From positions 1 through 26,921 of the forward strand of contig CAJUPN010000015.1 of assembly GCA_910588195.1 (NCBI GenBank): a DNA stretch of 26,921 bases, written 5' to 3'. Below are positions 8,698 to 16,679 of the stretch, one piece after another (the first letter of the stretch is position 1; the number at the start of each line of letters is the position of its first letter). Both the position numbers and the translations under genes were made by a program. Origin of the DNA: an uncultured Bacilli bacterium (GTDB taxonomy: Bacteria > Bacillota_I > Bacilli_A > RF39 > UBA660). The notes under the pieces were generated by a model, which was not told the origin of the DNA, did no database searches, and saw only the letters and a list, made by a program, of their open reading frames with translations.

Positions 8698-10518
8698 ATG
8701 ATAATGAAGGGTCAAAAGATAAACGACCGTTATCAAATCATCAAAACTATTGGTGAAGGTGGTATGGCTAATGTTTATCTTGCTTATGATACTATTCTAG
8801 ATCGTAATGTTGCAGTAAAAGTCCTTCGTGGCGACTTAGCAACTGATGAAAAATTTGTCAGACGTTTTCAAAGAGAAGCTTTATCTGCCTCTAGCTTATC
8901 TCATCCAAATATCGTAGAGGTTTACGACGTTGGTGAAGATAATGGCTCATACTATATAGTAATGGAATACATAGAAGGTAAACATTTAAAACAACTTCTT
9001 AAAAAAAGAGGTAATTTAACTTTAACGGAAGTTGTTGATGTAATGTTACAAGTTACTGATGGAATGTCAGCTGCCCATGATTCTTACATAATTCATCGTG
9101 ATATTAAACCACAAAATATTATGATCTTAGAAAATGGACTTATAAAGATAACTGATTTTGGTATAGCGATGGCTTTGAATTCCACACAGTTAACTCAAAC
9201 AAATTCTGTAATGGGGTCGGTTCATTACCTTCCGCCAGAACAAGCTAGTGGCAAGGGCGCAACTATTCAAAGTGATGTTTACTCTATGGGAATATTAATG
9301 TATGAATTATTAACAGGAACTTTACCTTTTAGAGGAGATAACGCAGTTGAAATAGCATTAAAACATATTAAAGAACCATTTCCAACTGTGCGTGATAAAG
9401 TTAATAATTTGCCTCAATCAATTGAAAATATTATTATGAGGGCAACAGCAAAAAATGTAAAAAATAGATATGCTGATGCAAAGGAAATGCATGATGATTT
9501 AAAAACAGCCTTATCTGATTCCCGTGCCAGCGAACCAAAATTTATGTTTAAATATCCTGAAGATGAGTCAGATTCTGGAAAACGTAAAAAGGAAAATATT
9601 GAAGCTGAACTAATAAAAGAGAATGAACCAAAGACTAAAAAAGAAACAGAAAAGAAAAAAACAAAAAATAAAGAAGCAGTAAAAAAAGAAGAAACAGGAG
9701 AGATTGATATTAAAGCAAAACAAATAACCGAAAGAGATTTGAAGAAAAAAGAAAACAAATTATTATTAATATTAGCAGTAATTTTTACAGCTATAGTTGT
9801 TATAGTGACGACTCTTGTTTTATTAGTCCCTAAATTTACTAAAGTTAAAAGTTATGAAGTACCTGATGTATCTAATTTGACTGTTTTAGAAGCTGAAGCT
9901 AAATTACAAGAAATGGGTTTTGAAATAGATGAAGAACAAAAAGAAATATCTTCATCAGACATAGAATCTGGTCGTGTCGTTAAAACTTCTCCCCAAGCAG
10001 GAAGTAAGCGAAAAGAAGGAGCTATAATAACTCTTTATGTTTCATCAGGTGAAAATGGTTATGTGGTGGAAGATCTTGTTGGACAAAATGCCACAGAAGT
10101 TAAAGCTGTTTTAGAAAGAATGTATAATCTATACGTTATTTTAAAAGAAGAAGACAATGATAAAGCTAATGCAAATGAAATAATTCGTACAGAACCAGCA
10201 GCAGGGGCGACTCTTACAGAAGGTGACACTATAACACTATATATTCCAAATAAAATAGGTGACTATCCTGATTTTACAACAGGAGAGTATTCATTAAAAG
10301 ATATTCAATCATGGTGTGAAAAGTATAGTATAACTTTAGATATAACTTATAATCCAACGGATGAATATCCAGCGGGGACAATTTATGAACAATCTCAAAA
10401 AGCAGGAACTACAGCAATGCCAAATCAAAACTTAGTTATTTATATAGCAGAAGAATTATCTCAAGATGATCCTGCACCAGAAGATATTGATGCTACTGAT
10501 AACGATGAGGTTGAATAA
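8698..10518 (+). CDS. prkC: PASTA-domain serine/threonine kinase (PrkC/Stk)
   Basis: A 606-residue membrane kinase. The cytoplasmic kinase domain (about 12-270) shows the glycine loop IGEGGMANVY, ATP-binding Lys41, catalytic HRDIKPQN (Asp135), DFG with Asp153, and PPEQA. A lysine/glutamate-rich juxtamembrane linker (about 285-352) is followed by one membrane helix (about 355-377). Outside are three PASTA repeats: from SYEVPDVSNLT (about 384), from GYVVEDLVGQN, and a diverged one from DYPDFTTGEYS. PASTA domains bind muropeptides and lipid II; in spore formers PrkC also signals germination to peptidoglycan fragments, which fits the ger operon here. The tail is acidic. A second in-frame ATG lies two codons in; the first has the better-spaced GAGAGG site. 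Confidence 0.96.
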   Translation: MIMKGQKINDRYQIIKTIGEGGMANVYLAYDTILDRNVAVKVLRGDLATDEKFVRRFQREALSASSLSHPNIVEVYDVGEDNGSYYIVMEYIEGKHLKQLLKKRGNLTLTEVVDVMLQVTDGMSAAHDSYIIHRDIKPQNIMILENGLIKITDFGIAMALNSTQLTQTNSVMGSVHYLPPEQASGKGATIQSDVYSMGILMYELLTGTLPFRGDNAVEIALKHIKEPFPTVRDKVNNLPQSIENIIMRATAKNVKNRYADAKEMHDDLKTALSDSRASEPKFMFKYPEDESDSGKRKKENIEAELIKENEPKTKKETEKKKTKNKEAVKKEETGEIDIKAKQITERDLKKKENKLLLILAVIFTAIVVIVTTLVLLVPKFTKVKSYEVPDVSNLTVLEAEAKLQEMGFEIDEEQKEISSSDIESGRVVKTSPQAGSKRKEGAIITLYVSSGENGYVVEDLVGQNATEVKAVLERMYNLYVILKEEDNDKANANEIIRTEPAAGATLTEGDTITLYIPNKIGDYPDFTTGEYSLKDIQSWCEKYSITLDITYNPTDEYPAGTIYEQSQKAGTTAMPNQNLVIYIAEELSQDDPAPEDIDATDNDEVE

Positions 10519-11376
10519 ATGAACACTGCTACAGGCAGAATTGTAAAAAATATTAGTAATTTATATACTGTTGAAGTTAACAATGAAAAGTACGATTGCC
10601 GAGCTAGAGGAATATTTAGAAATAATAATGAAATTCCTCTAGTGGGTGATATTGTTGAAGTTGATTTAGATAATTCTATAATTACTAAAATAAATGCTCG
10701 AAAAAATGAACTTACAAGACCAACAATTGCCAATATTGATGCATGCATTATTGTAACAAGTTTAAAAGAACCAGATTATTCAGCTTCTTTATTAGATAAA
10801 ATGTTAACAAATGTTATTCTGTCAAATATAAAACCAATTATTGTGTTTTCCAAATACGATTTATTAACGGACTCAGAAAAAAAACATTTTGATTCGATAA
10901 TAGAATATTATAAAAGTATTGGAATTGATGTGCTTCTTAACACTGAAATAAGCGAGTTAGAAAGCCTAATTTCAAATCAGACAGTGACACTTACTGGTCA
11001 AACAGGAGCTGGAAAATCCACTTTGATAAACAAGTTGGATAAGAACTTAAATTTGGCAACCGACGAAATATCTTATGCTTTAGGAAGAGGAAAACATACA
11101 ACAAGGCATGTTGAATTATTTAAAGTAAAAGATTACTATATAGCTGATACTCCAGGATTTTCAGCACTTGATGTAATTGATGATAAAGAAAATATTCGCT
11201 TTGCTTTTTATGAATTTGAAGAGGATTTATGTAAATTTCGCGATTGTAAACACCTGAATGAAATAGGTTGTAAAGTAAAAGAAGATTTGGAAGCAGGGAA
11301 AATTTTAAACAGTAGATATGAAAGCTATAAAGGAATGATGAATAATGAAAACATCAGTAACGTTTTTAAAAAGTAA
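10519..11376 (+). CDS. rsgA: Ribosome small-subunit-dependent GTPase RsgA
   Basis: This 285-residue circularly permuted GTPase matures the 30S subunit. In order: an N-terminal OB-fold (about 1-65), the G4-like motif FSKYD, the P-loop TGQTGAGKST (Gly160-Ser167), switch II DTPGFS (Asp210-Gly213), and the C-terminal zinc finger with Cys238, Cys243, His245 and Cys251 (C-x4-C-x-H-x5-C). Family length is normal. The ATG follows the prkC stop directly, with GAGG inside prkC as ribosome site. The 3' end overlaps rpe by 32 bases in another frame. The gene follows prkC in many Firmicutes. Confidence 0.96.
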   Translation: MNTATGRIVKNISNLYTVEVNNEKYDCRARGIFRNNNEIPLVGDIVEVDLDNSIITKINARKNELTRPTIANIDACIIVTSLKEPDYSASLLDKMLTNVILSNIKPIIVFSKYDLLTDSEKKHFDSIIEYYKSIGIDVLLNTEISELESLISNQTVTLTGQTGAGKSTLINKLDKNLNLATDEISYALGRGKHTTRHVELFKVKDYYIADTPGFSALDVIDDKENIRFAFYEFEEDLCKFRDCKHLNEIGCKVKEDLEAGKILNSRYESYKGMMNNENISNVFKK

Positions 11377-11974
11377 ATATGATCGTAGCAGAACTATAGA
11401 AAAAATAATGGAAACTGATACCGAATATATACATATAGATATAATGGATGGTATTTTTGTTGATAGAACAGTTTTAAGTATTGAAGAAACGAGAGAATTA
11501 TTTTTAAATTCTCAAAAAAAATTGGATATTCATTTAATGTGTGAAAAGCCACGGGAATATATTGAAGCTTTAAGTGATTTAAATGTTGAATATTTTACCA
11601 TTCATGCTGAAATAAAAGAAAATGTAAAAGAATTAATTTCATATATTCACAGTTTAGGAATAAATGCTGGTCTTGCAATAAAATTAGAAACTACTATTGA
11701 AGATGTAAGAGACTATCTTGACTCAGTAGAAAATATTTTAATTATGGGAATTAACCCAGGGTATGGGGGACAACCTTTAACGCTTTCAGCAGTAAATAAA
11801 ATTCACGAATTAAAAGAATGTCGTGAAAGATATAATTATCATTATCAAATATCTCTAGATGGAGGAGTAAATTCTGATACTCGTTCACTTCTCGGAGATT
11901 TAGATATTATAGTAGCTGGTTCATACATTTGTGAATCAGATGACTATCAAGCAAAAATTAATACATTAAGATAA
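11345..11974 (+). CDS. rpe: Ribulose-phosphate 3-epimerase, divergent
   Basis: The 209-residue TIM-barrel protein should interconvert ribulose 5-phosphate and xylulose 5-phosphate in the pentose phosphate pathway. The catalytic landmarks are kept: YIHIDIMDG (metal-binding His and catalytic Asp), DIHLMCEKP (second metal His), MGINPGYGGQ (phosphate loop) and SLDGGVNSDT (second catalytic Asp). The N-terminus is unusual: the normal SPSILSADF start, whose serine sits in the active site, is replaced by SVTFLKSKYD. It ends near residue 209, a little short of the usual 215-220. The gene starts inside rsgA with AAAGGA upstream and closes the rlmN operon; a terminator overlaps its stop. The synteny with rsgA supports the call. 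Confidence 0.88.
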   Translation: MKTSVTFLKSKYDRSRTIEKIMETDTEYIHIDIMDGIFVDRTVLSIEETRELFLNSQKKLDIHLMCEKPREYIEALSDLNVEYFTIHAEIKENVKELISYIHSLGINAGLAIKLETTIEDVRDYLDSVENILIMGINPGYGGQPLTLSAVNKIHELKECRERYNYHYQISLDGGVNSDTRSLLGDLDIIVAGSYICESDDYQAKINTLR

Positions 11975-11993
11975 AAACTTAATGTGTTTTTTT
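11963..11993 (+). terminator. Rho-independent terminator after rpe
   Basis: ACATTAAG (11963-11970) pairs with CTTAATGT (11978-11985) around ATAAAAA, followed by seven T. The rpe stop codon lies in the loop. Confidence 0.8.
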
Positions 11994-12020
11994 GCCTAAA
12001 ATAAGAAAGTAGGGGAAAAA

Positions 12021-12596
12021 ATGTTAGAAGAATATAAATATGAATTAGGAAAACAACTTTATAAATCTATAGAATGTTGTGAGGAGGAAACTGAGGAGTT
12101 TTTAGATTATCTAGATGAACTTTTAAAAAATGAAGCATGTGTAGATTATCAAGATCCAAATACAGGTAACACACCACTTATGTTAGCAATCGAAAAAGAT
12201 TTTGGTTATACATTCTTATGTTTATTAAGTTGTTTACCAAATTTAGAACTAACTAATAAGGAAGGAATTTCCGCTTTGCATATAGCAGCAAGGAAAGTAA
12301 ATCCTTATTATTTAACAAGACTATGTGATGAATACGTTGATTTAGATTTACCAGACAAAGCTGGAAATAGAGCTATAAATTATGCAATAATAGCAGAAAG
12401 ACTTGAAAATATAAAAACTTTAATGGATAAAAAATGTACTTTAAATTATCTTAATAGAGATGGCTTATCTATTTATGATGTAGCTTGTTCTACACGTAAT
12501 GCAGAAATAATAAATTATGTTTTTAATCCCAAAAAGAAAAAAGATAAAAAGTCACTTATTAGATCTTTTATAAATTTAAAGAATCCTTTTAAATAA
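12021..12596 (+). CDS. Small ankyrin-repeat protein
   Basis: A 191-residue protein with an acidic N-terminal helix region (1-40) and about four ankyrin repeats between residues 45 and 170. The repeat starts can be read as TGNTPLMLAIEK, EGISALHIAARK, AGNRAINYAIIA and DGLSIYDVACST. The C-terminus is strongly basic (KKKKDKKS) and ends in NLKNPFK. No enzymatic domain, signal peptide or membrane segment is seen, so a cytoplasmic protein-binding role is the most one can infer. It starts 46 bases after the rpe stop behind AGGGGAA; I saw no clear promoter, so it may depend on read-through. The partner is unknown. Confidence 0.75.
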   Translation: MLEEYKYELGKQLYKSIECCEEETEEFLDYLDELLKNEACVDYQDPNTGNTPLMLAIEKDFGYTFLCLLSCLPNLELTNKEGISALHIAARKVNPYYLTRLCDEYVDLDLPDKAGNRAINYAIIAERLENIKTLMDKKCTLNYLNRDGLSIYDVACSTRNAEIINYVFNPKKKKDKKSLIRSFINLKNPFK

Positions 12597-12606
12597 AAGT
12601 TAAATA

Positions 12607-12615
12607 TGGTATAGT
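12607..12615 (+). promoter_or_regulatory. Extended -10 promoter of the PF06541/popT pair
   Basis: TGGTATAGT matches the TGN extended -10 pattern, 17 bases before the ATG. No -35 was recognised. Confidence 0.45.
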
Positions 12616-12632
12616 ATATATGTGATAACAAT

Positions 12633-13913
12633 ATGGGATATAATGCTGTACTAAATTTAATTTTTATTTTTTTAATATATTCCTTTGTTGGATGGATATT
12701 AGAAGTATTAACTGTAGCCATAAAAGAGGGCAAGTTTGTAAATAGAGGAATTACTAATGGACCATTATGTCCAATTTATGGAATTACATCGATAATAATC
12801 ATTCTTATAACAAGGGACTTCGAAAATATATTTGGTATTTTTATCGCATCAGTTATCTATGGGACATTTATAGAATTCCTAACAGGAAAAATTTTAGAGA
12901 AGATTAATCGAGTTAAATGGTGGAATTATTCCAAAAAGAAATTTAATTTTGAAGGATATGTCTGTTTAGAATATTCCCTTCTATGGGGACTTCTTGGAGT
13001 AATACTTGTAAAACTTATAAATCCTCTTTTTATAGGAATTTTTAATAATATTAATATTTTTATAAGAAGTGTTATTTGCTTTTCTCTTTTTGGAATAGCT
13101 ATAATAGATTTTTTAACATCGTTTATCTCTATAAAACTAATTAATACTAAATCACTTGAAAATGCATCTAACAAGTTAGGAAATTTTATTTTAACTTCTG
13201 TTAAGAAAAGAATTGAGAATGCTTATCCAAATGTCAAACATAAAAAAAATGATAAAAGCGAAAATGAAAAATTTGCTGAAGGACTTAATTTCTATAAATT
13301 GTTTTTAATCTTTTTAATAGGGGCTTTTATAGGCGATATTTGTGAAATAGTGTTCTGTCGTTTTACAATGCACAGGTGGATGAGTCGTTCATCATTAGTT
13401 TTTGGTCAACTCTCCATAGTTTGGGGAGCAGGGTTAGCTCTAGCAACACTTTGTCTTCACCGCTATCGCAATAAGAAAAACTTTACCATATTTATAATTG
13501 GTTGTGTCATGGGAGGAGCTTTCGAATATGTTTGTAGTGTCTTCACAGAAGTATTATTTGGCACAATATTTTGGGATTACTCTCATATTCCCTTTAATAT
13601 AAATGGCAGAATAAACTTGTTATTTTGTTTTTTCTGGGGATTTGCAGCAGTACTCTTTATAAAAAGAATTTATCCTTTGATTTCAAACATAATTGAAAAT
13701 ATACCAAAAAAATTAGGAGCAATTATAACCAATATATTATTTATAATATTTGTAATTGATTTAATAATAACTGGCTGTGTAATGCTTCGATACAATGCTC
13801 GAAAACAAGGCTATGAAGCTAATAATATAATTGAAAAGTTATGTGATCAATATGCTGATGATGAATACATGAAATCACGTTGGTCAAATATGAAAAATGT
13901 AATAGAGGAGTAG
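12633..13913 (+). CDS. Tandem-duplicated PF06541 (ABC_trans_CmpB-like) membrane protein
   Basis: The 426-residue protein contains two copies of the same membrane module, about residues 1-150 and 225-375. Copy one shows FVGWILEVLTVAIKEGKFVNRG, GPLCPIYG and EYSLLWGLLG; copy two shows IGDICEIVFCRF, WMSRSSLVFGQLSIVWG and LFCFFWGFAAVLF. This corresponds to the family annotated as putative ABC-transporter type IV, although no ATPase partner is adjacent and the function is unproven. Single-module proteins are about 150-250 residues, so this is a duplicated form. An upstream in-frame stop makes ATG 12633 the first possible start; the ribosome site is the weak GTGAT. popT follows four bases after the stop with its ribosome site (GAGGAG) inside this gene, suggesting one mRNA and an envelope-related role. 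Confidence 0.75.
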   Translation: MGYNAVLNLIFIFLIYSFVGWILEVLTVAIKEGKFVNRGITNGPLCPIYGITSIIIILITRDFENIFGIFIASVIYGTFIEFLTGKILEKINRVKWWNYSKKKFNFEGYVCLEYSLLWGLLGVILVKLINPLFIGIFNNINIFIRSVICFSLFGIAIIDFLTSFISIKLINTKSLENASNKLGNFILTSVKKRIENAYPNVKHKKNDKSENEKFAEGLNFYKLFLIFLIGAFIGDICEIVFCRFTMHRWMSRSSLVFGQLSIVWGAGLALATLCLHRYRNKKNFTIFIIGCVMGGAFEYVCSVFTEVLFGTIFWDYSHIPFNINGRINLLFCFFWGFAAVLFIKRIYPLISNIIENIPKKLGAIITNILFIIFVIDLIITGCVMLRYNARKQGYEANNIIEKLCDQYADDEYMKSRWSNMKNVIEE

Positions 13914-13917
13914 AATT

Positions 13918-14820
13918 ATGAAAATAGTAAAAGAATATGTATTAAATATGTTTAATGGATTTTGTATGGCACTGGCAGATTCGGTTCCAGGGGTATCAGG
14001 TGGAACTATTGCTTTCTTACTTGGTTTTTATGATAAGTTTATTAATTCATTAGATGATCTTTTTAGAGGAAATATGAAAGCCAAAAAGAATGCTTTAATA
14101 TTTCTTATTAAATTAGGGATTGGATGGGTAATAGGTTTTTTAGCATCAGCTACAATTTTATCTGGTTTATTTACAACAAAAATATATGCGATGTCATCAC
14201 TTTTTATTGGCTTTATAATAGCTGCTATACCTTTAATTGTTAAACAAGAGTTAGATTCTTTTAAAGGAAAATATAAAAATATAGTGTTTGCTATATTAGG
14301 TTTATTACTAGTTGTTGGTATAACTCTTTTAAGTGGAAATTCTCTTTTTGATGTTAATTTAGCAAAACCAGATATATTTACATACTTATATGTTTTAGTT
14401 TCGGCATCTATTGCTATAACAGCTATGGTTCTTCCAGGAATTTCTGGATCAACACTTTTATTAGTGTTTGGACTTTATATCCCGATAATGAACGCCATAA
14501 AAGAATTATTATCTTTTAATTTTTCAGTACTACCTGTTTTAATTGTATTTGGTATAGGTATACTATTTGGCATTGTCTTCTTTGTTAAACTACTTAGAAT
14601 AGGTTTAAAAAAATTTAGAAGTCAAATATGTTATACAATTATTGGAATGATGGTGGGCTCTCTTTTCTCAATTGTGATGGGGCCAACAACACTAGAAGAA
14701 CCTATGCAAATGTTAACATTTAAATCTTTTGACATACTTTTTTTTCTAATTGGAATAATAATAATAGCGTCGCTTGAAATACTAAGAGTAAAATTAAGTA
14801 AACAAACAGATGTCAAGTAA
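13918..14820 (+). CDS. popT: DUF368 protein, PopT-type undecaprenyl-phosphate translocase
   Basis: A 300-residue polytopic protein of the DUF368 family, shown in other bacteria to carry undecaprenyl phosphate back across the membrane for reuse in peptidoglycan and teichoic acid synthesis. The inverted-repeat architecture is plain: ADSVPGVSGGTIAFLLGFYDKF with PGVSGGT at 24-30, and AMVLPGISGSTLLLVFGLY with PGISGST at 173-179. Each hydrophobic half holds about four segments. ATG 13918 has GAGGAG eight bases upstream. It is coupled to the PF06541 gene. The symbol rests on family assignment, not on a close match I could test. Confidence 0.88.
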   Translation: MKIVKEYVLNMFNGFCMALADSVPGVSGGTIAFLLGFYDKFINSLDDLFRGNMKAKKNALIFLIKLGIGWVIGFLASATILSGLFTTKIYAMSSLFIGFIIAAIPLIVKQELDSFKGKYKNIVFAILGLLLVVGITLLSGNSLFDVNLAKPDIFTYLYVLVSASIAITAMVLPGISGSTLLLVFGLYIPIMNAIKELLSFNFSVLPVLIVFGIGILFGIVFFVKLLRIGLKKFRSQICYTIIGMMVGSLFSIVMGPTTLEEPMQMLTFKSFDILFFLIGIIIIASLEILRVKLSKQTDVK

Positions 14821-14843
14821 TTTGAAAAAAATGTCGAATATTG

Positions 14844-14871
14844 TTGATAAATAATGTTATTATGATAAAAT
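14844..14871 (+). promoter_or_regulatory. Promoter of the TasA-like/SipW-like cluster
   Basis: TTGATA (14844-14849), 16-base spacer and TAAAAT (14866-14871), the latter preceded by TGA to make an extended -10 (TGATAAAAT). The same nonamer lies before lysS. Confidence 0.5.
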
Positions 14872-14913
14872 TTAAATATAAGACAATAATAATAGAAGGA
14901 GAGGATGTTTTAT

Positions 14914-15495
14914 ATGAAAGGAAAAACAAAGAAAAGTATTGTGGTTTTAGTATTATTAATGGTGATTGGATTCGCTGCTGTAACTACAACATTAACAATT
15001 AATGGAGTAATTCGTTTAGGAGCAAACCAAGAAAACTTTAAGAATAATTTAATTTTCAAAAAAGCTGAACTAACTTACAGCGATACAAATAAAACAGTTG
15101 CCGCAGGAAAAGTTACAATTAGTGAGGATAAAAAAGGTATTAATTTCAATACTCAAGAATTAAAAAATATTGGAGAAAACGTAACATTAACTTATGATGT
15201 AACAAATAACTCTCAATATGGAGCTGAATTTAAAGGTATTACTTGTACAGTTACAAATGCTGAGGGAACTGACGTAACTAAAGCTGTTAATAACAACACT
15301 GAGTATATTACATTAGAATATACTAAGAACAAAGATGCAGAAGGAAATAATGCAAAAATTTCTGCAAATGGTGGTGTATTAACTGGAGAAACTCTAAAAG
15401 TTACTCTAAGAAAGTCTTATGTTGGGACTGAAACTACTACAACAACAAACTACAGTGTAAATTGTACAATCAATGCATCTGGATTAAGCGAATAA
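14914..15495 (+). CDS. Secreted TasA/camelysin-like protein, probable SipW-type substrate
   Basis: A 193-residue exported protein. A basic start (MKGKTKKS) precedes one hydrophobic segment (about 8-30, VLVLLMVIGFAAVTTTLTINGV), then a threonine- and asparagine-rich beta domain. The block GENVTLTYDVTNNSQYGAEF resembles the 'tension between ordered strands' segment of TasA/CalY proteins. It sits directly upstream of a SipW-type signal peptidase, the enzyme that processes TasA in B. subtilis, so it is the likely local substrate; a matrix-fibre role is inference. Start choice: an ATG at 14905 touches the AAGGAGAGG site, too close for normal initiation; ATG 14914 is nine bases from GAGAGG and gives a typical signal-sequence start. 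The two cysteines could form a disulfide. Confidence 0.7.
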   Translation: MKGKTKKSIVVLVLLMVIGFAAVTTTLTINGVIRLGANQENFKNNLIFKKAELTYSDTNKTVAAGKVTISEDKKGINFNTQELKNIGENVTLTYDVTNNSQYGAEFKGITCTVTNAEGTDVTKAVNNNTEYITLEYTKNKDAEGNNAKISANGGVLTGETLKVTLRKSYVGTETTTTTNYSVNCTINASGLSE

Positions 15496-15527
15496 TAATT
15501 ATTTAAAAAATAAGAGTGGTGAGAAAT

Positions 15528-16661
15528 ATGTTTAAATATATATTGCAAGTACTTTCAATAATATTAACAATTTCTCTTTTATTCTTTAATATTTATATCT
15601 CAAAATCAATTAATTTTGTCTTTACTTTTTTAGTTCTACTAGGAATGCTTCTAGTAAGCATTTTCTTGTTTGGATATAGAAGAGTAGATAAAAGAGATTA
15701 TAAATATAAACTCGTACTTGTAGCTGGACTAACGTTTTTGCTACAGAGTGCACTGTACTTAGTTGCTACTAAAACAGGGTATACTGCTAACTATAGCTCA
15801 ATGTTTAAAAGTTATGTAGAAAAAAATATAATCTTGCTAGTATTTTTATCAGTTTCGTTAAGAGAAGTAATTCGCTACTTAATTGTTAATATTAAAGTAA
15901 GAACTAAGTGGCAAAATCTATTAGTTCACATGCTACTTATTAGTATGTGTGTGCTTGTGGATTTAGCTATAGCCCCTAAAATATATACTTTTACAACATT
16001 TACTTTAGTTTATGAATTTATAGCGATGTTTTTAATACCAAGTATTGCTAAAAACATCTTATTAAATTATTTAAGTAAAATAGGAGGATATTTTCTTACA
16101 TTTGTATATATTTTGATAATGGATTTGTACATCTATTTTCTACCTGTAAAACCTGATTTAAATATGCTTCTAGAGGCAGTTGTATTACTTGTTTTCCCAT
16201 ATGTTGTTTATAATTATGTGAATCAACTTAATAATAAGAAAACAGTTATAAAAAAGAAAGAGAAGAAAAAAGAAAATAAATTGGTTACTATTATTTCAAC
16301 GATAATATTTGCTATACTTGTTTGTCTTGTATCAAGAGAATTCAGGTATTCCATGATAGGAATAGGTTCTGGATCAATGACTGGTACAATAAATAAGGGT
16401 GATGCTGTTATCTATAAGAGATATGAGAAGGGTGAAAACCTAAAAGATCGAGTAATAGTATTCAAAAGAAATAATGTTATGATTGTCCATCGTGTAATCA
16501 AAGCTTATTCACTAGATGGCGAATATGTGTATCAAACGAAGGGTGATAATAATGAATCTGCTGATAATTGGTTGGTAGAAGAAAAAGACATTATTGGTAC
16601 AGTTGAAAGAAGAGTACCATTAATAGCTTGGCCATCAGTTATATTAGGAGAAATATTTTAG
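15528..16661 (+). CDS. SipW-type signal peptidase I with large polytopic N-terminal domain
   Basis: The last ~120 residues form an S26B (SipW/archaeal/ER-type) signal peptidase. The nucleophile is Ser283 in GSGSM, His321 in IVHRV replaces the bacterial lysine, and Asp340 lies in TKGDNN. A membrane helix (about 255-272) immediately precedes this domain. What is unusual is the N-terminal ~235 residues, with seven or eight hydrophobic segments, and a lysine-rich linker (KKKEKKKEN) before the peptidase. B. subtilis SipW is only about 190 residues. Start: GTG codons at 15516/15519 are possible, but ATG 15528 has GGTGAG five bases upstream. It lies between its probable substrate and a DUF5305-like gene, so it likely serves a dedicated export route. 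Confidence 0.82.
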   Translation: MFKYILQVLSIILTISLLFFNIYISKSINFVFTFLVLLGMLLVSIFLFGYRRVDKRDYKYKLVLVAGLTFLLQSALYLVATKTGYTANYSSMFKSYVEKNIILLVFLSVSLREVIRYLIVNIKVRTKWQNLLVHMLLISMCVLVDLAIAPKIYTFTTFTLVYEFIAMFLIPSIAKNILLNYLSKIGGYFLTFVYILIMDLYIYFLPVKPDLNMLLEAVVLLVFPYVVYNYVNQLNNKKTVIKKKEKKKENKLVTIISTIIFAILVCLVSREFRYSMIGIGSGSMTGTINKGDAVIYKRYEKGENLKDRVIVFKRNNVMIVHRVIKAYSLDGEYVYQTKGDNNESADNWLVEEKDIIGTVERRVPLIAWPSVILGEIF

Positions 16662-16679
16662 AATGTGAGTGATGTAAAG

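Noticed and set aside
9414..10748. Minus-strand frames opposite prkC and rsgA
   Set aside because: Shadows of lysine/glutamate-rich coding sequence; the plus-strand genes have complete family motifs.
14905..14913. ATG at 14905 as start of the TasA-like gene
   Set aside because: It directly abuts the ribosome site; ATG 14914 has proper spacing.
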